DNA of 64,000 nt from Methanomassiliicoccales archaeon LGM-DZ1 (GCA_030168595.1 CP115556.1:620001-684000); one strand, 5' to 3'. Positions 16,969-26,487 are shown, numbered from the stretch's first letter. A program made the numbers and translations. The notes: generated by a model from the sequence alone, not told the origin.

Positions 16969-19929
16969 ATGATAAAGCAGATCCAGGCCAGTTATTCCGC
17001 CCCCAAGGCGGAGAAGGACGTCCAGGAGCTCTGGGCGTCGGAGCATGCATACGAGAAGACCAAGGAACTGAGGGAGCACGGACCGGCGTTCTACTTCCTC
17101 GACGGCCCCCCTTACACGACGGGATCGATCCACCTCGGGACGGCGATGAACAAGACGGTCAAGGACATCCTCATCCGCTACTGGAGGATGAACGGCTACA
17201 ATGTCCGCGACCAGCCCGGGTTCGACATGCACGGCCTCCCCATCGAGGTCCAGGTCGAGAAGAAGATCGGGGTCCACTCCAAGAAGCAGATCACCGACGA
17301 GATCGGCATAGACAAGTTCGTCACGACCTGCCAGGACTTCGCCTACGGGCTGCATGCCAGCATGACCGACGCGTTCAAGAGGCTGGGGGTCTGGATGGAC
17401 TGGGACCACCCCTATCAGACCCTGAAGCTCGATTACATGGAGTCCGCCTGGTGGACCGCCCAGCAGGCGTTCAGGAAAGGGCTGCTGAAGGACTCGTCCA
17501 GGGTCGTCACCTGGTGCCCCCGCTGCGAGACCGCCCTCGCCGAGGCCGAGATAGACTACTGGGACGAGACCGACCCCTCCGTGATGGTCAGGTTCCCCCT
17601 GGCCGACGGGAGCGGGACGTCGCTCCTAATCTGGACCACCACCCCCTGGACCCTGCCCTCCAACGTGGCCGTGGCCGTCCACCCGGACGAGACCTACGCC
17701 AGGGTCCTCATGAAAGCGGAAGACGGCAGGTCCGAGACCGTCATCATAATGAAGTGCCAGGCGGAGTTCGTCATGCAGAAGGGAGGCTACACCTCCTTCG
17801 AGATCCTCGGCGAGATGCAGGGGAAGGACCTGGTCGGCACCGGCTACGTCCCGCCCTTCGAGATCGGGGACTGCCTGAAGAGGACCGACTACACCTACAA
17901 GGTCGTCACCGCCGATTACGTCGAGAAGGACAACACCGGGCTGGTCCACACCGCGACCGGGTTCGGTCCCGACGACTTCGAGACCGGCAGGAGGTTCGGC
18001 ATACCCGCGTTCTGCCCGGTGGACGAGTCCGGGAGGTTCACGCAGGACTTCCCGATGATGGCCGGCAAGAAGGTCCGCACCTGCAACGACGAGGTCATCA
18101 AATACCTGCAGGAGAAGGACATCCTCTACAACACCTCCAAGATCAAGCACAGGTACGGCCACTGCTGGAGATGCAAGACCCCTATAATCTACAGGAACAC
18201 CCGCCAGTGGTTCATCGAGGTCCCCAAGGTGAAGGACACCATGCTCTCCGAGATCGACCGCGTCAAATGGACCCCCGAGTGGGCCGGCGCCGCCAGGGAG
18301 AAGAACTGGGTGGAGGGCGCCCGCGACTGGTGCGTCTCGAGGCAGAGGTTCTGGGGCATCCCCCTCCCCATCTGGGAATGCTCCTGCGGCGAGAAGAAGG
18401 TCGTCGGCCAGTACGACGAGTTGAAGGAAGGCGAGGGGTACACCGAGGGCATGGACACCCACCGCCCCTGGATCGACGGCGTGACCTTCAAGTGCCCCAA
18501 GTGCGGCGGCACCATGCGCAGGATCCCCGACGTCATGGACGTCTGGTTCGATTCCGGCGTCGCAGCATGGGCGGACCTCGGTTACCCCCACAGGAAGGAG
18601 GAGTTCCAGAAATGGTGGCCCCCGAAGTTCATCGTCGAGGCCCAGGACCAGACCCGCGGATGGTTCTACACCCAGCTGGCGGCCGGCGTCGTCTCCTTCG
18701 GGCGCGCCCCGTACGACGAGGTGATGATGCACGGGTGGATGCTCGATTCCAAGGGCAGGAAGATGTCCAAGTCCCTCGGTAACGTCGTCACCCCCGAGGA
18801 GGTCATCGACCAGTACGGCGCCGACGCCCTCAGGTTCTACATGATCATGGTCAACGCCCCCTGGGAGGACACCTCCTTCCAGAAGACCGGCCCCAAGGAC
18901 GCCTGGAAGGTGCTCAACACCTTCTGGAACGTCATCAACTTCGCGGCCATGTACATGTCCATGGACGGGTACGACCCCGCTGAGCACAGCCTCGAGAGCA
19001 TCATGCCCCACCTCAGGAACGAGGACAAATGGATGCTCTCCAGGACGGAGAAGATGAAGGCGGCCGTGACCGAGGGCATCGAGAGCAGGGAGCTCCAGAA
19101 GGTCGTCCGTGCGCTGTCCGACTACATCATGGAGGACCTCTCCCGCTGGTACCTGCACCTGATAAGGGACAGGAGCTGGGACGAGGAGAGCTCGGAGGAC
19201 AAGACCGCCTCCTACTTCATGCTCCACCGCTCGATCATGAGCGCGGCCATAGCCCTCGCCCCTGTCTGCCCGCACATCTCGGAGATCGCTTACGGCGCCA
19301 TGGACGGGAAGAAGCTCACCGTCCACATGGAGGACTGGCCCAAGCCCGACATGAGCCTGGTGAACGAGGACCTCGAGCACAGCATGTCCCTGATCCAGAA
19401 CATCATCGAGACCGTCGCGGCCGAGAGGGCCAAGACCGGGTCCAAGCTCAGGTGGCCGCTGAAGGCGGTCTACGTCCGCGGGGCCGACGAGAAGGTCAAC
19501 TCGCTCGTGAAGGTCTTCGATTCTGTCCTGGCGCAGCAGGGCAACATCAAGAGCATCGATTACCTCCCGCCCAACGGAGAGGTCGTCGGCAAGAGCGATA
19601 TCGAGCCGGTGCCGTTCTCGGAAGGGGAGCTCTTCATCGATTTCGAGATCACTCCCGAGATCGAGGCCGAGGGATACGCCCGCGAGCTGATCAGGAGGAT
19701 CCAGCAGATGAGGAAGGACATGAAGCTGAACGTCGAGGACTACATCAACGTCGACGTGAAGGCCGAGCCCCGCCTCACCGCCCTGTTCGAGACCTGGAAG
19801 GACCATATCATGTCCGAGGTGCGCGCCAAGCAGATCGTCTTCACCGACGAGCCCGCCGGCGAGTCCGTCAAGGACTGGGACATCACCGGGAAGAACGTCA
19901 CCATCGGAGTGGCGTCCACCAGGATCTGA
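16969..19929 (+). CDS. ileS: Isoleucyl-tRNA synthetase
   Basis: 986 residues, a class I synthetase charging tRNA-Ile. The HIGH-type motif is read as GSIHLGTA (about residues 51-58) and the KMSKS loop as GRKMSKSLGN (about 600). The WTTTPWTLPSN editing-domain motif and a zinc-type cluster of cysteines (CWRCKTP, CSCGEK, CPKCGG) are visible. The C-terminal anticodon-binding part is present to the end, so it is full length. It is monocistronic, with its own TATA box and a terminator hairpin after the stop. Confidence 0.97.
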   Translation: MIKQIQASYSAPKAEKDVQELWASEHAYEKTKELREHGPAFYFLDGPPYTTGSIHLGTAMNKTVKDILIRYWRMNGYNVRDQPGFDMHGLPIEVQVEKKIGVHSKKQITDEIGIDKFVTTCQDFAYGLHASMTDAFKRLGVWMDWDHPYQTLKLDYMESAWWTAQQAFRKGLLKDSSRVVTWCPRCETALAEAEIDYWDETDPSVMVRFPLADGSGTSLLIWTTTPWTLPSNVAVAVHPDETYARVLMKAEDGRSETVIIMKCQAEFVMQKGGYTSFEILGEMQGKDLVGTGYVPPFEIGDCLKRTDYTYKVVTADYVEKDNTGLVHTATGFGPDDFETGRRFGIPAFCPVDESGRFTQDFPMMAGKKVRTCNDEVIKYLQEKDILYNTSKIKHRYGHCWRCKTPIIYRNTRQWFIEVPKVKDTMLSEIDRVKWTPEWAGAAREKNWVEGARDWCVSRQRFWGIPLPIWECSCGEKKVVGQYDELKEGEGYTEGMDTHRPWIDGVTFKCPKCGGTMRRIPDVMDVWFDSGVAAWADLGYPHRKEEFQKWWPPKFIVEAQDQTRGWFYTQLAAGVVSFGRAPYDEVMMHGWMLDSKGRKMSKSLGNVVTPEEVIDQYGADALRFYMIMVNAPWEDTSFQKTGPKDAWKVLNTFWNVINFAAMYMSMDGYDPAEHSLESIMPHLRNEDKWMLSRTEKMKAAVTEGIESRELQKVVRALSDYIMEDLSRWYLHLIRDRSWDEESSEDKTASYFMLHRSIMSAAIALAPVCPHISEIAYGAMDGKKLTVHMEDWPKPDMSLVNEDLEHSMSLIQNIIETVAAERAKTGSKLRWPLKAVYVRGADEKVNSLVKVFDSVLAQQGNIKSIDYLPPNGEVVGKSDIEPVPFSEGELFIDFEITPEIEAEGYARELIRRIQQMRKDMKLNVEDYINVDVKAEPRLTALFETWKDHIMSEVRAKQIVFTDEPAGESVKDWDITGKNVTIGVASTRI

Positions 19930-19945
19930 TCCCGGAAAAACCCTG

Positions 19946-19962
19946 GGGGAGAACATCTCCCC
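19946..19962 (+). terminator. Hairpin terminator after ileS
   Basis: Perfect 7-bp arms GGGGAGA and TCTCCCC with a 3-base loop, followed by a pyrimidine-rich TGTATTCTCTTTA. Confidence 0.6.
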
Positions 19963-19990
19963 TGTATTCTCTTTATCTGAAAGCTCTGGC

Positions 19991-20020
19991 GCATCCCGCT
20001 CCCTCCCGAGAGCGGGATGC
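19991..20020 (-). terminator. Hairpin after the dehydratase-Nudix gene
   Basis: Ten perfect pairs GCATCCCGCT / AGCGGGATGC, plus one more pair inward, around an eight-base loop, 17 bases past the stop of the minus-strand gene. With the ileS hairpin it separates the two convergent units. Confidence 0.5.
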
Positions 20021-20036
20021 ATACCGGGCGGCCGGA

Positions 20037-20813
20037 TCAAACGGCCTTATGCAGCAAAGCCCCGACTATGCCGCCGACCCCGTCGACGAGCTCCTCTTCC
20101 GGGATGCTGCCGGACTCCGCCCATTTGTAAGAGACGTTCTCGCCGTTCAGTTTCACATCCTCCGAGGCGACCCTGTAGAGGAACGGATGCACGTCCCAAA
20201 CGGTGTTCCCCTCCCTCACGAGGATCTCCTCTCCGGCGGCGTCCGGGAACCCGACGGAGATCCCGGTCTCCTCGGAGATCTCCCTGCGGGCGGCCTCCTC
20301 GGGGGTCTCCCCCCTCTCGACGCTGCCCGACACGAGGGAAATCTTCCCGGGGAACGAGTGCGCATGCTCCGGCCTCTTCAGGTACAGCACCTTCCCGCCG
20401 CAGACGAGGACGGAGGAGACGGTGTGCCTGAGCTCCACGCCCTTCAGCTCCACGTACCCGCGGGACCCGTCGACGGCAACCTCATCGCCGTCGCGGAAGA
20501 GGGAGACGTCGATACCGTCGACCATGGGCACGGACGAGATGACCGCCCCGGTGGTGACGATGGTCTCGGCGCTCCTGTTCACAAGTGCCAGAGGCGCCTT
20601 CCCGTGGACCATGAGGTCGTAGACAACGTACGATCCGACGGTGGACCCCTTCCCGTTCGGGAACATGAACACCCTGCCGGCGATGTTCCCGTCTCTGACA
20701 TGCAGGTCCCCGGTGGAGCCGTCCACGCCGCCCAGGAAGCTGAACGCCTCCGGATAGGTCACAGCGGTGCCCTCGGCGAAGCCGGGGGATATCGCCCTGC
20801 CCTTCATGATCAT
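20037..20813 (-). CDS. Phosphomevalonate dehydratase small subunit fused to a Nudix hydrolase
   Basis: 258 residues in two parts. Residues about 1-125 are the aconitase-X swivel domain (DUF126): GRAISPGFAEGTAV at the start, FLGGVDGSTG, and the FPNGKGSTVGSY serine motif. Residues about 128-258 form a Nudix domain with a full GX5EX7REUXEEXGU box starting at about residue 163. DUF126 pairs with the large subunit to dehydrate mevalonate 5-phosphate in the archaeal mevalonate pathway, and normally stands alone at about 130 residues. The gene overlaps the large-subunit stop by four bases. The Nudix domain may clear a pyrophosphate by-product or act on an isoprenoid diphosphate; that part is inference. 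Confidence 0.85.
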   Translation of the reverse strand: MIMKGRAISPGFAEGTAVTYPEAFSFLGGVDGSTGDLHVRDGNIAGRVFMFPNGKGSTVGSYVVYDLMVHGKAPLALVNRSAETIVTTGAVISSVPMVDGIDVSLFRDGDEVAVDGSRGYVELKGVELRHTVSSVLVCGGKVLYLKRPEHAHSFPGKISLVSGSVERGETPEEAARREISEETGISVGFPDAAGEEILVREGNTVWDVHPFLYRVASEDVKLNGENVSYKWAESGSIPEEELVDGVGGIVGALLHKAV

Positions 20814-21994
20814 TCTATCACCTTCAGCAAGTCGGGGATATCAGCGAACATGACCTTCTGGGAGCAGAGGGTGGGCAGGTAGTTGCCGGCCTTGGCGGAA
20901 TTGGTGGCCGTCCTCCGGAAGGTGCCCTCGATGGGCGCCACCACCATGCAGGTGTCCGCCAGGACGGGGCCGAACTCCTCCATCACCTTCACGTCCTCGG
21001 CGCACTGCTCGCGCACGGATTCCGAGGTGCAGAACCAGATCTCCGTGTCCCTGTTCCTCTTCTTCTTCCCCTTGAGCATCGACGCTATGTCGTGCATCTC
21101 CTTGGGAGAGAGGTGGGGGCATCCCAGCGCGATCAGCTGGACATCGTCCGCGGTGTTCAACTTGTCGTACGCGGCCTTCATCTCTTCCTTCCCTATGCTG
21201 ATGTGCTCCAGGCCGGAGATGTCGAGACCGTCCTTAGCCTCGGGGGTGCATCCCTCGGCATGCCAGAGCGCCACGGAACCGGCGGCCGCCATGGCCGCCG
21301 AGAGGGTTTTGGCGTCCTCGATCGCGATGTCCCTGAGCCCGCGGAAGTAAGGGACCCCGCGGCCCATCTCCATCCCTACTGCCTGTCCCAGAAGGGAATA
21401 ATCGAACACCGATCCCCCGAAGTCCGAGACGTCTATGACCTTGGTCGGTCTCCTGTTGGCGTCGAGATGGAGGCCGTAGTTGGCGGTCTTGCCGATAATG
21501 GCGGCGGCCAGGGCGCCCGGCCCGCCTTCGCGGTTGGTCCTGGCTCCGAAATACGAATTGGCGACAGAGAGGGCAGAGGACTCCGCCCAGGCGATGTGCT
21601 GCCCTTTCTTCGGGACGTTGTCGCCGAGGTACGGGGTGCAGGAGCAGGTCTTCCTTATCCCCATCTTCCCGTACAGGTCGATGATCTCCAGCTGCTTCTC
21701 CGCGAACTCGGGGGAGATGTGCATCTCCTTCCAGCGCCCGCGGTCCATGCCGACCGGGTTGAGGGTCGAGGGAACTGAGACCTTGGCCCCTCCGGCGGCA
21801 AGGTCGGAGAGGTACTTCAGCCCGCCGTCGCCGATCGTCTTGTAGGATGCGCCCGAAAGATGGGCGGATGCGATGTCCACGAGGCTCTCCGCGCCGTAGA
21901 CCTTGCCCAGGGCCACGACCAGCTCCATGGCCTTCTGGAAGCCGGCGCCCTTCTCGCCGTCCAGGACGGCCTGCTCCTCATCCGTCAGTATCAT
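20810..21994 (-). CDS. Phosphomevalonate dehydratase large subunit (aconitase X, DUF521)
   Basis: 394 residues, full-length AcnX catalytic subunit. Early MILTDEEQAVLDGEKG, then ISSAHLSG-like ASAHLSGASY, PSTLNPVGMD, and CSCTPYLGDN with iron-sulfur cysteines. ALWHAEGCTPEA and a late cysteine (TDTC-like ADTCMVVAPI) provide the remaining ligands. It holds the Fe-S cluster that dehydrates (R)-5-phosphomevalonate to anhydromevalonate phosphate, which is then decarboxylated by a UbiD-like enzyme towards isopentenyl phosphate. It is translationally coupled to the small-subunit/Nudix gene. The pathway is characteristic of most archaea. Confidence 0.9.
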   Translation of the reverse strand: MILTDEEQAVLDGEKGAGFQKAMELVVALGKVYGAESLVDIASAHLSGASYKTIGDGGLKYLSDLAAGGAKVSVPSTLNPVGMDRGRWKEMHISPEFAEKQLEIIDLYGKMGIRKTCSCTPYLGDNVPKKGQHIAWAESSALSVANSYFGARTNREGGPGALAAAIIGKTANYGLHLDANRRPTKVIDVSDFGGSVFDYSLLGQAVGMEMGRGVPYFRGLRDIAIEDAKTLSAAMAAAGSVALWHAEGCTPEAKDGLDISGLEHISIGKEEMKAAYDKLNTADDVQLIALGCPHLSPKEMHDIASMLKGKKKRNRDTEIWFCTSESVREQCAEDVKVMEEFGPVLADTCMVVAPIEGTFRRTATNSAKAGNYLPTLCSQKVMFADIPDLLKVIE

Positions 21995-22031
21995 GGACGG
22001 ACCATGGCGTTCCGGCTATTATAGGCTGACC

Positions 22032-23216
22032 TCACGCCCCGGCCGCGCCTGAAGCATCGCGGCGCTTCATGGCCGCGATGAGCACAACGGCGGTGAACAG
22101 CGCCGCGGCCATGCCGAGGATGCCTCCCACATACCCGATGTCGCCGACAGACAGATTGTCAGTGACCGCCCCGCCCAGGATCGAGCCCATGGCAATCCCT
22201 ACATTGTATATCCCGGACTGGAGAGACATGGCGATGGCGGCGGAGTCCTGCTGGGAGGCATGCAGGGTCTCGTTCTGGAAGGAGATGTTGAACATGGTGT
22301 GGGACATCCCCCAAAGGATCACCAGCAGGAGCACCGCGATCTCGAGTTCCGCGGCGGCAGCGAGAGCCAGCATCGACAGCGACGAGAACGTCAGCGCGGA
22401 CATTATGAAGGCATACCTCGCGGAGCCGTACTTCTTGGTGAAGAGAACGCTCCCGATCAGGCCGGCGAGCCCGAAGATGATGAGCGCGGCGGTGATCATG
22501 TTCTCCGACATGCCTGCGGTCTGGAGCATGAAGGGCTCGATGTAGCTGTACGCAGTGTAATAGCCGGTGACGTAGACCGCGATGACCAGGTATATCCCCA
22601 TCAGGACACGGTTCCTGAATATCTCCGGAAGCCGCCTGACGGTGAAGGTTCCGGGGTTCTCCACCCTTGGGAAGACGATGGCCAGCATGACTAGGACCGC
22701 CGCTGCCGCCAGCGCCATGGCGATGAACGCCATCCTCCACCCCAGCGCGAGCCCTATGACCCTTCCCAGGGGCAGGCCGATGACCATCGCGAGAGAGGTG
22801 CCGGTGGCGATCAGGCTCAGCGCCACCTTCTGATGCTCCCTGTCCACCACCCTGACCGCCAGCGGGGCCGCGATCGACCAGAACACTGAATGCGCCACGG
22901 CCACTCCGAGACGGGACGCCATCAGCATCCAATAGGACGTTGAGATGCCTGACATGAACTGGAAGACGGCGAAGAGGACCACCGTCATCAGGAGCATCCT
23001 GCGGTACTCCATCTTCCTGAGGAGGAGCATGATCGGGAGCGACAGGATGGCGACGGCCCAGGCGTAGACGGAGATGATGAGCCCGGCCTTTGATTCCGAG
23101 ATGCTGAAATCATCCGAAATGGCCGTGAGCAGCCCGATGGGCATGAACTCGGACATATTGAAGATGAAAACGCTGAGGGCGATGCCGATCAGCGGTAGCC
23201 ACTGCCTGCCGCTCAT
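22032..23216 (-). CDS. MFS transporter, sugar-efflux/AraJ-like
   Basis: 394 residues with 12 hydrophobic segments and the DHA1-type arrangement. The SEFMPIGLLTAISDDF segment in helix 1 is the signature of the SotB/AraJ/YdhP efflux group. A charged loop between helices 2 and 3 (LLLRKMEYRRM) takes the place of the MFS GxLaDrxGrkp loop. Likely proton-driven export of sugars or small drugs. It is transcribed alone. Substrate unknown. Confidence 0.75.
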   Translation of the reverse strand: MSGRQWLPLIGIALSVFIFNMSEFMPIGLLTAISDDFSISESKAGLIISVYAWAVAILSLPIMLLLRKMEYRRMLLMTVVLFAVFQFMSGISTSYWMLMASRLGVAVAHSVFWSIAAPLAVRVVDREHQKVALSLIATGTSLAMVIGLPLGRVIGLALGWRMAFIAMALAAAAVLVMLAIVFPRVENPGTFTVRRLPEIFRNRVLMGIYLVIAVYVTGYYTAYSYIEPFMLQTAGMSENMITAALIIFGLAGLIGSVLFTKKYGSARYAFIMSALTFSSLSMLALAAAAELEIAVLLLVILWGMSHTMFNISFQNETLHASQQDSAAIAMSLQSGIYNVGIAMGSILGGAVTDNLSVGDIGYVGGILGMAAALFTAVVLIAAMKRRDASGAAGA

Positions 23217-23390
23217 TTATCTCACTCGGACGGGCTTGTTCTAACCTGTTGAAATAACCATCGCCTGTACGCCGACGATGGCATAAGCAGGTATTGCCGT
23301 AATTTTTTTACTGAAGATAGGAAACCGTTAAAAGAGATGTGCGGCCATAGCGATTTGATGGCACAGCGTGCATCGAACAATGGAAACACC

Positions 23391-24575
23391 ATGCTCAGGA
23401 AGTTCTCTGTGGAGAACTACAAGAACTTCTGCGATAAGGCCGTCCTCGATTTCACTGCTGTCAGAGACTATTCGTTCAGCAAAGACTGCATCAGGAACGG
23501 CCTCCTCGACAAGGCGGTCCTGATCGGGAAAAACGGCAGCGGAAAGACCAACCTCGGTTTCGCACTTTTCGATATAGTCTACACTCTGACCGACAATCAG
23601 TCTGAGATCCATCAAACTGATGAGCAAAGCTTCATCAACGGCGACAGCAGAGGGAACGAAGCCGCATTCTGCTATGAGTTCCAGCACGGCGATTCGATCA
23701 TTGAATACTCCTACAGGAAATCCTCTCCGTTCAAGATCACATATGAAAAGTTAGCAGTCGGCGGGAAAACTGTCTTTGAGATAGAAGATGCAAAACTTAC
23801 ATCCCTGGATGCCCAACTGATGAGTGCGATCGGCGCCGGAGATCTTCAGTTCTCCGCATACGGCGGTTCGCTCGCATTCTTCAGGTACGTGGCCCACAAT
23901 ACGCCGCAGTCTCCTGAATCTCCGGTGTATTGGATAACCGATTTCGTCAGGAGGATGCTGTATTTCAGGTCTGTACAGGACGGAAACGTCTACATCGGCC
24001 TGACCAAGGGGCAGGAATCGTTGGACCAGTATCTGATAGAGAACAACTTGGTCGATGATTTTCAGAGATTCCTGAACGATACTGCAGGCTTTGAAATGAA
24101 GCTGTCGACAGTGGATACTGAGGCCATGCCGAGCATAGTCGTTCAGAGATTCCGCAAAAAGCCAGTGCTGCTGAGCGCCGTGGCATCAAGCGGAACCAAG
24201 GCCCTCGAGCTCTACTACTATTGGAGCAGAAGATTCGATGATGCGTCATTCATATTCATTGACGAGTTCGATGCGTTCTACCATTACGAACTTGCAGAGA
24301 ATATGCTGAGGAACGTACTGAAGATAAGATCTGCCCAGATAGTTCTGACGACTCACAATACAGGCTTGGTAGGAAACGATCTCCTTAGGCCGGACTGCTA
24401 TCTGATGATCGATGACGGACAGATAAGATCGTTTTCCGGATCGACAGGCCGCGAGATCCGCAAAGGGCACAATCTGGAGAAGATGCTCCGTAAGGGAGAG
24501 TTCGATGGCGGAGATAATCCTGTTCATAATCGAAGTGGAGAGCGAGCCACGATTCCTGAAAAAAACATGAGTTAA
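23391..24575 (+). CDS. RloA/AbiL-type AAA ATPase of a defence pair
   Basis: 394 residues from ATG 23391 (MLRKFSVENYKNFCDK); the frame extends upstream to 23337. Walker A is LIGKNGSGKTN (about 47), the Walker B-like motif is FIFIDEFDAFYH (about 290), followed by LTTHNTGLVG as the switch/H-loop region. This AAA_15 architecture is the ATPase half of RloA-RloB/AbiL abortive-infection pairs. Its last codons overlap a second small ORF whose first residues match a RloB-like protein. The end (after about residue 365, LRKGEFDGG) is unlike the family and probably reflects disruption of the junction. Confidence 0.65.
   Translation: MLRKFSVENYKNFCDKAVLDFTAVRDYSFSKDCIRNGLLDKAVLIGKNGSGKTNLGFALFDIVYTLTDNQSEIHQTDEQSFINGDSRGNEAAFCYEFQHGDSIIEYSYRKSSPFKITYEKLAVGGKTVFEIEDAKLTSLDAQLMSAIGAGDLQFSAYGGSLAFFRYVAHNTPQSPESPVYWITDFVRRMLYFRSVQDGNVYIGLTKGQESLDQYLIENNLVDDFQRFLNDTAGFEMKLSTVDTEAMPSIVVQRFRKKPVLLSAVASSGTKALELYYYWSRRFDDASFIFIDEFDAFYHYELAENMLRNVLKIRSAQIVLTTHNTGLVGNDLLRPDCYLMIDDGQIRSFSGSTGREIRKGHNLEKMLRKGEFDGGDNPVHNRSGERATIPEKNMS
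24505..24570 (+). pseudogene. RloB-like partner, N-terminal remnant
   Basis: ATG 24505 overlaps the 3' end of the ATPase gene in another frame and encodes MAEIILFIIEVESEPRFLKK before TGA 24568-24570. It resembles the first strand of RloB/TOPRIM-like partners (ILIVxEGExTEPxxFK), with the usual Gly after Glu replaced by Val. Nothing of the remaining protein is visible in any frame before the IS element starts at 24623. The defence pair is therefore probably inactive or reduced to its ATPase. Confidence 0.5.
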
Positions 24576-24615
24576 TCGTCTCGAACCTGAGGTTGAAACC
24601 TATTCCTGTGAATCA

Positions 24616-26487
24616 ATCTTCACTGAAATTCTCGGATTTGTAGGTACATCAGGAATCCGCCAAAGCTGATTCCGGAATGTAAGTGTACGGTTTCAGGACC
24701 AGGGTCTTTGGCGGATGCGGCACCTTGAGATCATCCATGAACCTGCGGTTCCGTTTGGTGATCTCCAATACCCTCCATTCCCCCTTCTTTCCGATTGCCA
24801 GTATGTTGTCCATGGACTGGAGGACGGTCCGCACGGGTTCCCCGTGCCTGCTGTCCCGAAGCTCTTTCGCCATGGTGCACCATAATATCAGAGCAACGAA
24901 CTTGATCAGCAGACGGCCCTTGGCCGTCTGCGGATCCTTAGTCCTGAACCTGTTCCCGTCCAATTCGTTCTTCATCACATCGAATGCTTGTTCCACATAT
25001 GTCCTGCAGTCGTAGCAGGACATCATGTCCTCCCAATCCTCTATCCCTTTGCAGAACATCACGAACATGCCGTTGCGGTTCATGGAGAACGACATGGCAT
25101 TCTTCCTGCGCTCTATCCTGAGTTTCCCTTCCCCATCCACGCTCAGGTCGAAGTATTTCGCATACGGTCCCGCGAGTCTCTTCGCTTCCTTCACCGCCGT
25201 GTACGGATTGGTCTCGGACAATCTCTTCTCTATGTCCAGGATCGCTTTGTACACCGTATCCGCATCCTCTGCCGCCTTCTGCCTGTCGTAGCAGGCATAC
25301 GCCTTCATCCTCATGTTCTCCGGAGCATCCGCGAAACGCGGATCCTCCGGCAGGATGAGTTCGTATTCCGCAGTATCATTGGAGTCCTCATCCTCCGTTT
25401 CGGGTTCCGCTCTGGGGACTATGGCCACTTCCGATTCCAGCACGGAATATGTATGTTCATCATGCAGCCTCAGCGAATCGGCATGGTGCTTCTCCTTCAC
25501 GAGTCTGGAAAGGAGGGCCTTAACACACCTGGTTGCCTTCTTCCCGGGGATCACGAAGGATACCTCCTTCTCCAGCAGATACTTCAGATTGGATGCGGAA
25601 CCGAATCCCCTGTCCATGATGAGAGAACAATCGCCTTCCTTCAGTTCCCCCACACGTTCCACCGTCCTTTCCAGTGTCCTTAGATCGGGAATCGACCCCG
25701 GATACAGTTCGAACATCACCGGTATGCCGGACTTGTCGGTGACAAGTCCGAAGTTCAGCTGTTTCATCTTCTCTTTATCGCGGTTGTATCCCCATTCCGC
25801 CCATTCCCTCATCCTGCTGTGGCTGGAAACCGATGTTAGATCGAATGTCAGAGTGCCTTCGGCCCTTGCCAGTCTCCTTTCGAACAGGTTCTCGAGGCTG
25901 CCCAGGCTCTCTCCCAGGAACTTTGTGAATTCCGACAATCTGGGAGAGGAGAATCTCCCTTCCAGCCCCAGCATCTCCCCGATCAGGCAGCCGTCGACGG
26001 TATCCTCCACGGACGAGAACGGTCCTCCGGATAATGCCTGTGCCACGGCACAGGCGAGTATCCGGTCCCCTTCAGGACCGAAACAATAGAAGAGATCCTC
26101 CCTCAGCCCGATGCGTTCAGATATGCTCTTGAGCATATGCGAACCCCCGAATCTCTTCCCGGTTATGTCCTCATCCGACAGGAAAGAATCCGTCCGAGCA
26201 CGATTTTTCTTGGGAATTATTTTTCCGCTCTCTTCGTCAAGAATCCCGATATATTCATTCACGGTCTTCGGATACTTGCTTCCTGGCTCGTACACAGAGG
26301 TGCTTCTGTAAGCATATTTCCTGTTACCCCTCTGAACGTAATATATTTCGGGCATATACCTATATTGTAGGTATATTATAAAAACTCATCGATATATAAA
26401 GCGTATTTAAAGAAACAAAATCAGTTTATAAAGAAAAATGTACCCTTACAGGTGTACCTACAAAGATCCGAGAATTTCAGATCTTCA
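24616..26487 (-). mobile_element. IS1634-type insertion sequence with terminal repeats and 7-bp target duplication
   Basis: Inverted repeats bound the element at 24623-24648 and 26453-26480. Both ends read CTGAAATTCTCGGAT inward, then TTTGTAGGTACA with a 2-base length difference. The flanks carry the direct 7-bp duplication ATCTTCA at 24616-24622 and 26481-26487. The element proper is 24623-26480 (1858 bp) with one transposase gene. The clean ends and intact duplication mean a fairly recent insertion. Confidence 0.88.
24649..26355 (-). CDS. IS1634 family transposase (IS4-like DDE)
   Basis: 568 residues. A DDE set is visible: LTFDLTSVSSHSR (first Asp), SLIMDRGFGS (second Asp), and a YVEQAFDVMKNELDGNRF region carrying the Y-(2)-R/E-type signature near residue 470. 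The N-terminal YYVQRGNRKYAY and KTVNEYIG segments are usual in IS1634 proteins, as is the length of 550-600. It catalyses cut-and-paste movement of the surrounding element. The frame is intact, so the element may still be active. Confidence 0.88.
   Translation of the reverse strand: MPEIYYVQRGNRKYAYRSTSVYEPGSKYPKTVNEYIGILDEESGKIIPKKNRARTDSFLSDEDITGKRFGGSHMLKSISERIGLREDLFYCFGPEGDRILACAVAQALSGGPFSSVEDTVDGCLIGEMLGLEGRFSSPRLSEFTKFLGESLGSLENLFERRLARAEGTLTFDLTSVSSHSRMREWAEWGYNRDKEKMKQLNFGLVTDKSGIPVMFELYPGSIPDLRTLERTVERVGELKEGDCSLIMDRGFGSASNLKYLLEKEVSFVIPGKKATRCVKALLSRLVKEKHHADSLRLHDEHTYSVLESEVAIVPRAEPETEDEDSNDTAEYELILPEDPRFADAPENMRMKAYACYDRQKAAEDADTVYKAILDIEKRLSETNPYTAVKEAKRLAGPYAKYFDLSVDGEGKLRIERRKNAMSFSMNRNGMFVMFCKGIEDWEDMMSCYDCRTYVEQAFDVMKNELDGNRFRTKDPQTAKGRLLIKFVALILWCTMAKELRDSRHGEPVRTVLQSMDNILAIGKKGEWRVLEITKRNRRFMDDLKVPHPPKTLVLKPYTYIPESALADS

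Noticed and set aside
17626-20040. An 804-codon minus-strand frame opposite ileS
   Set aside because: It is an antisense shadow of a high-GC gene, with Gly/Asp/Val-rich sequence and no family motif. The same applies to long frames opposite metK, the GlcD gene, enolase and the helicase.
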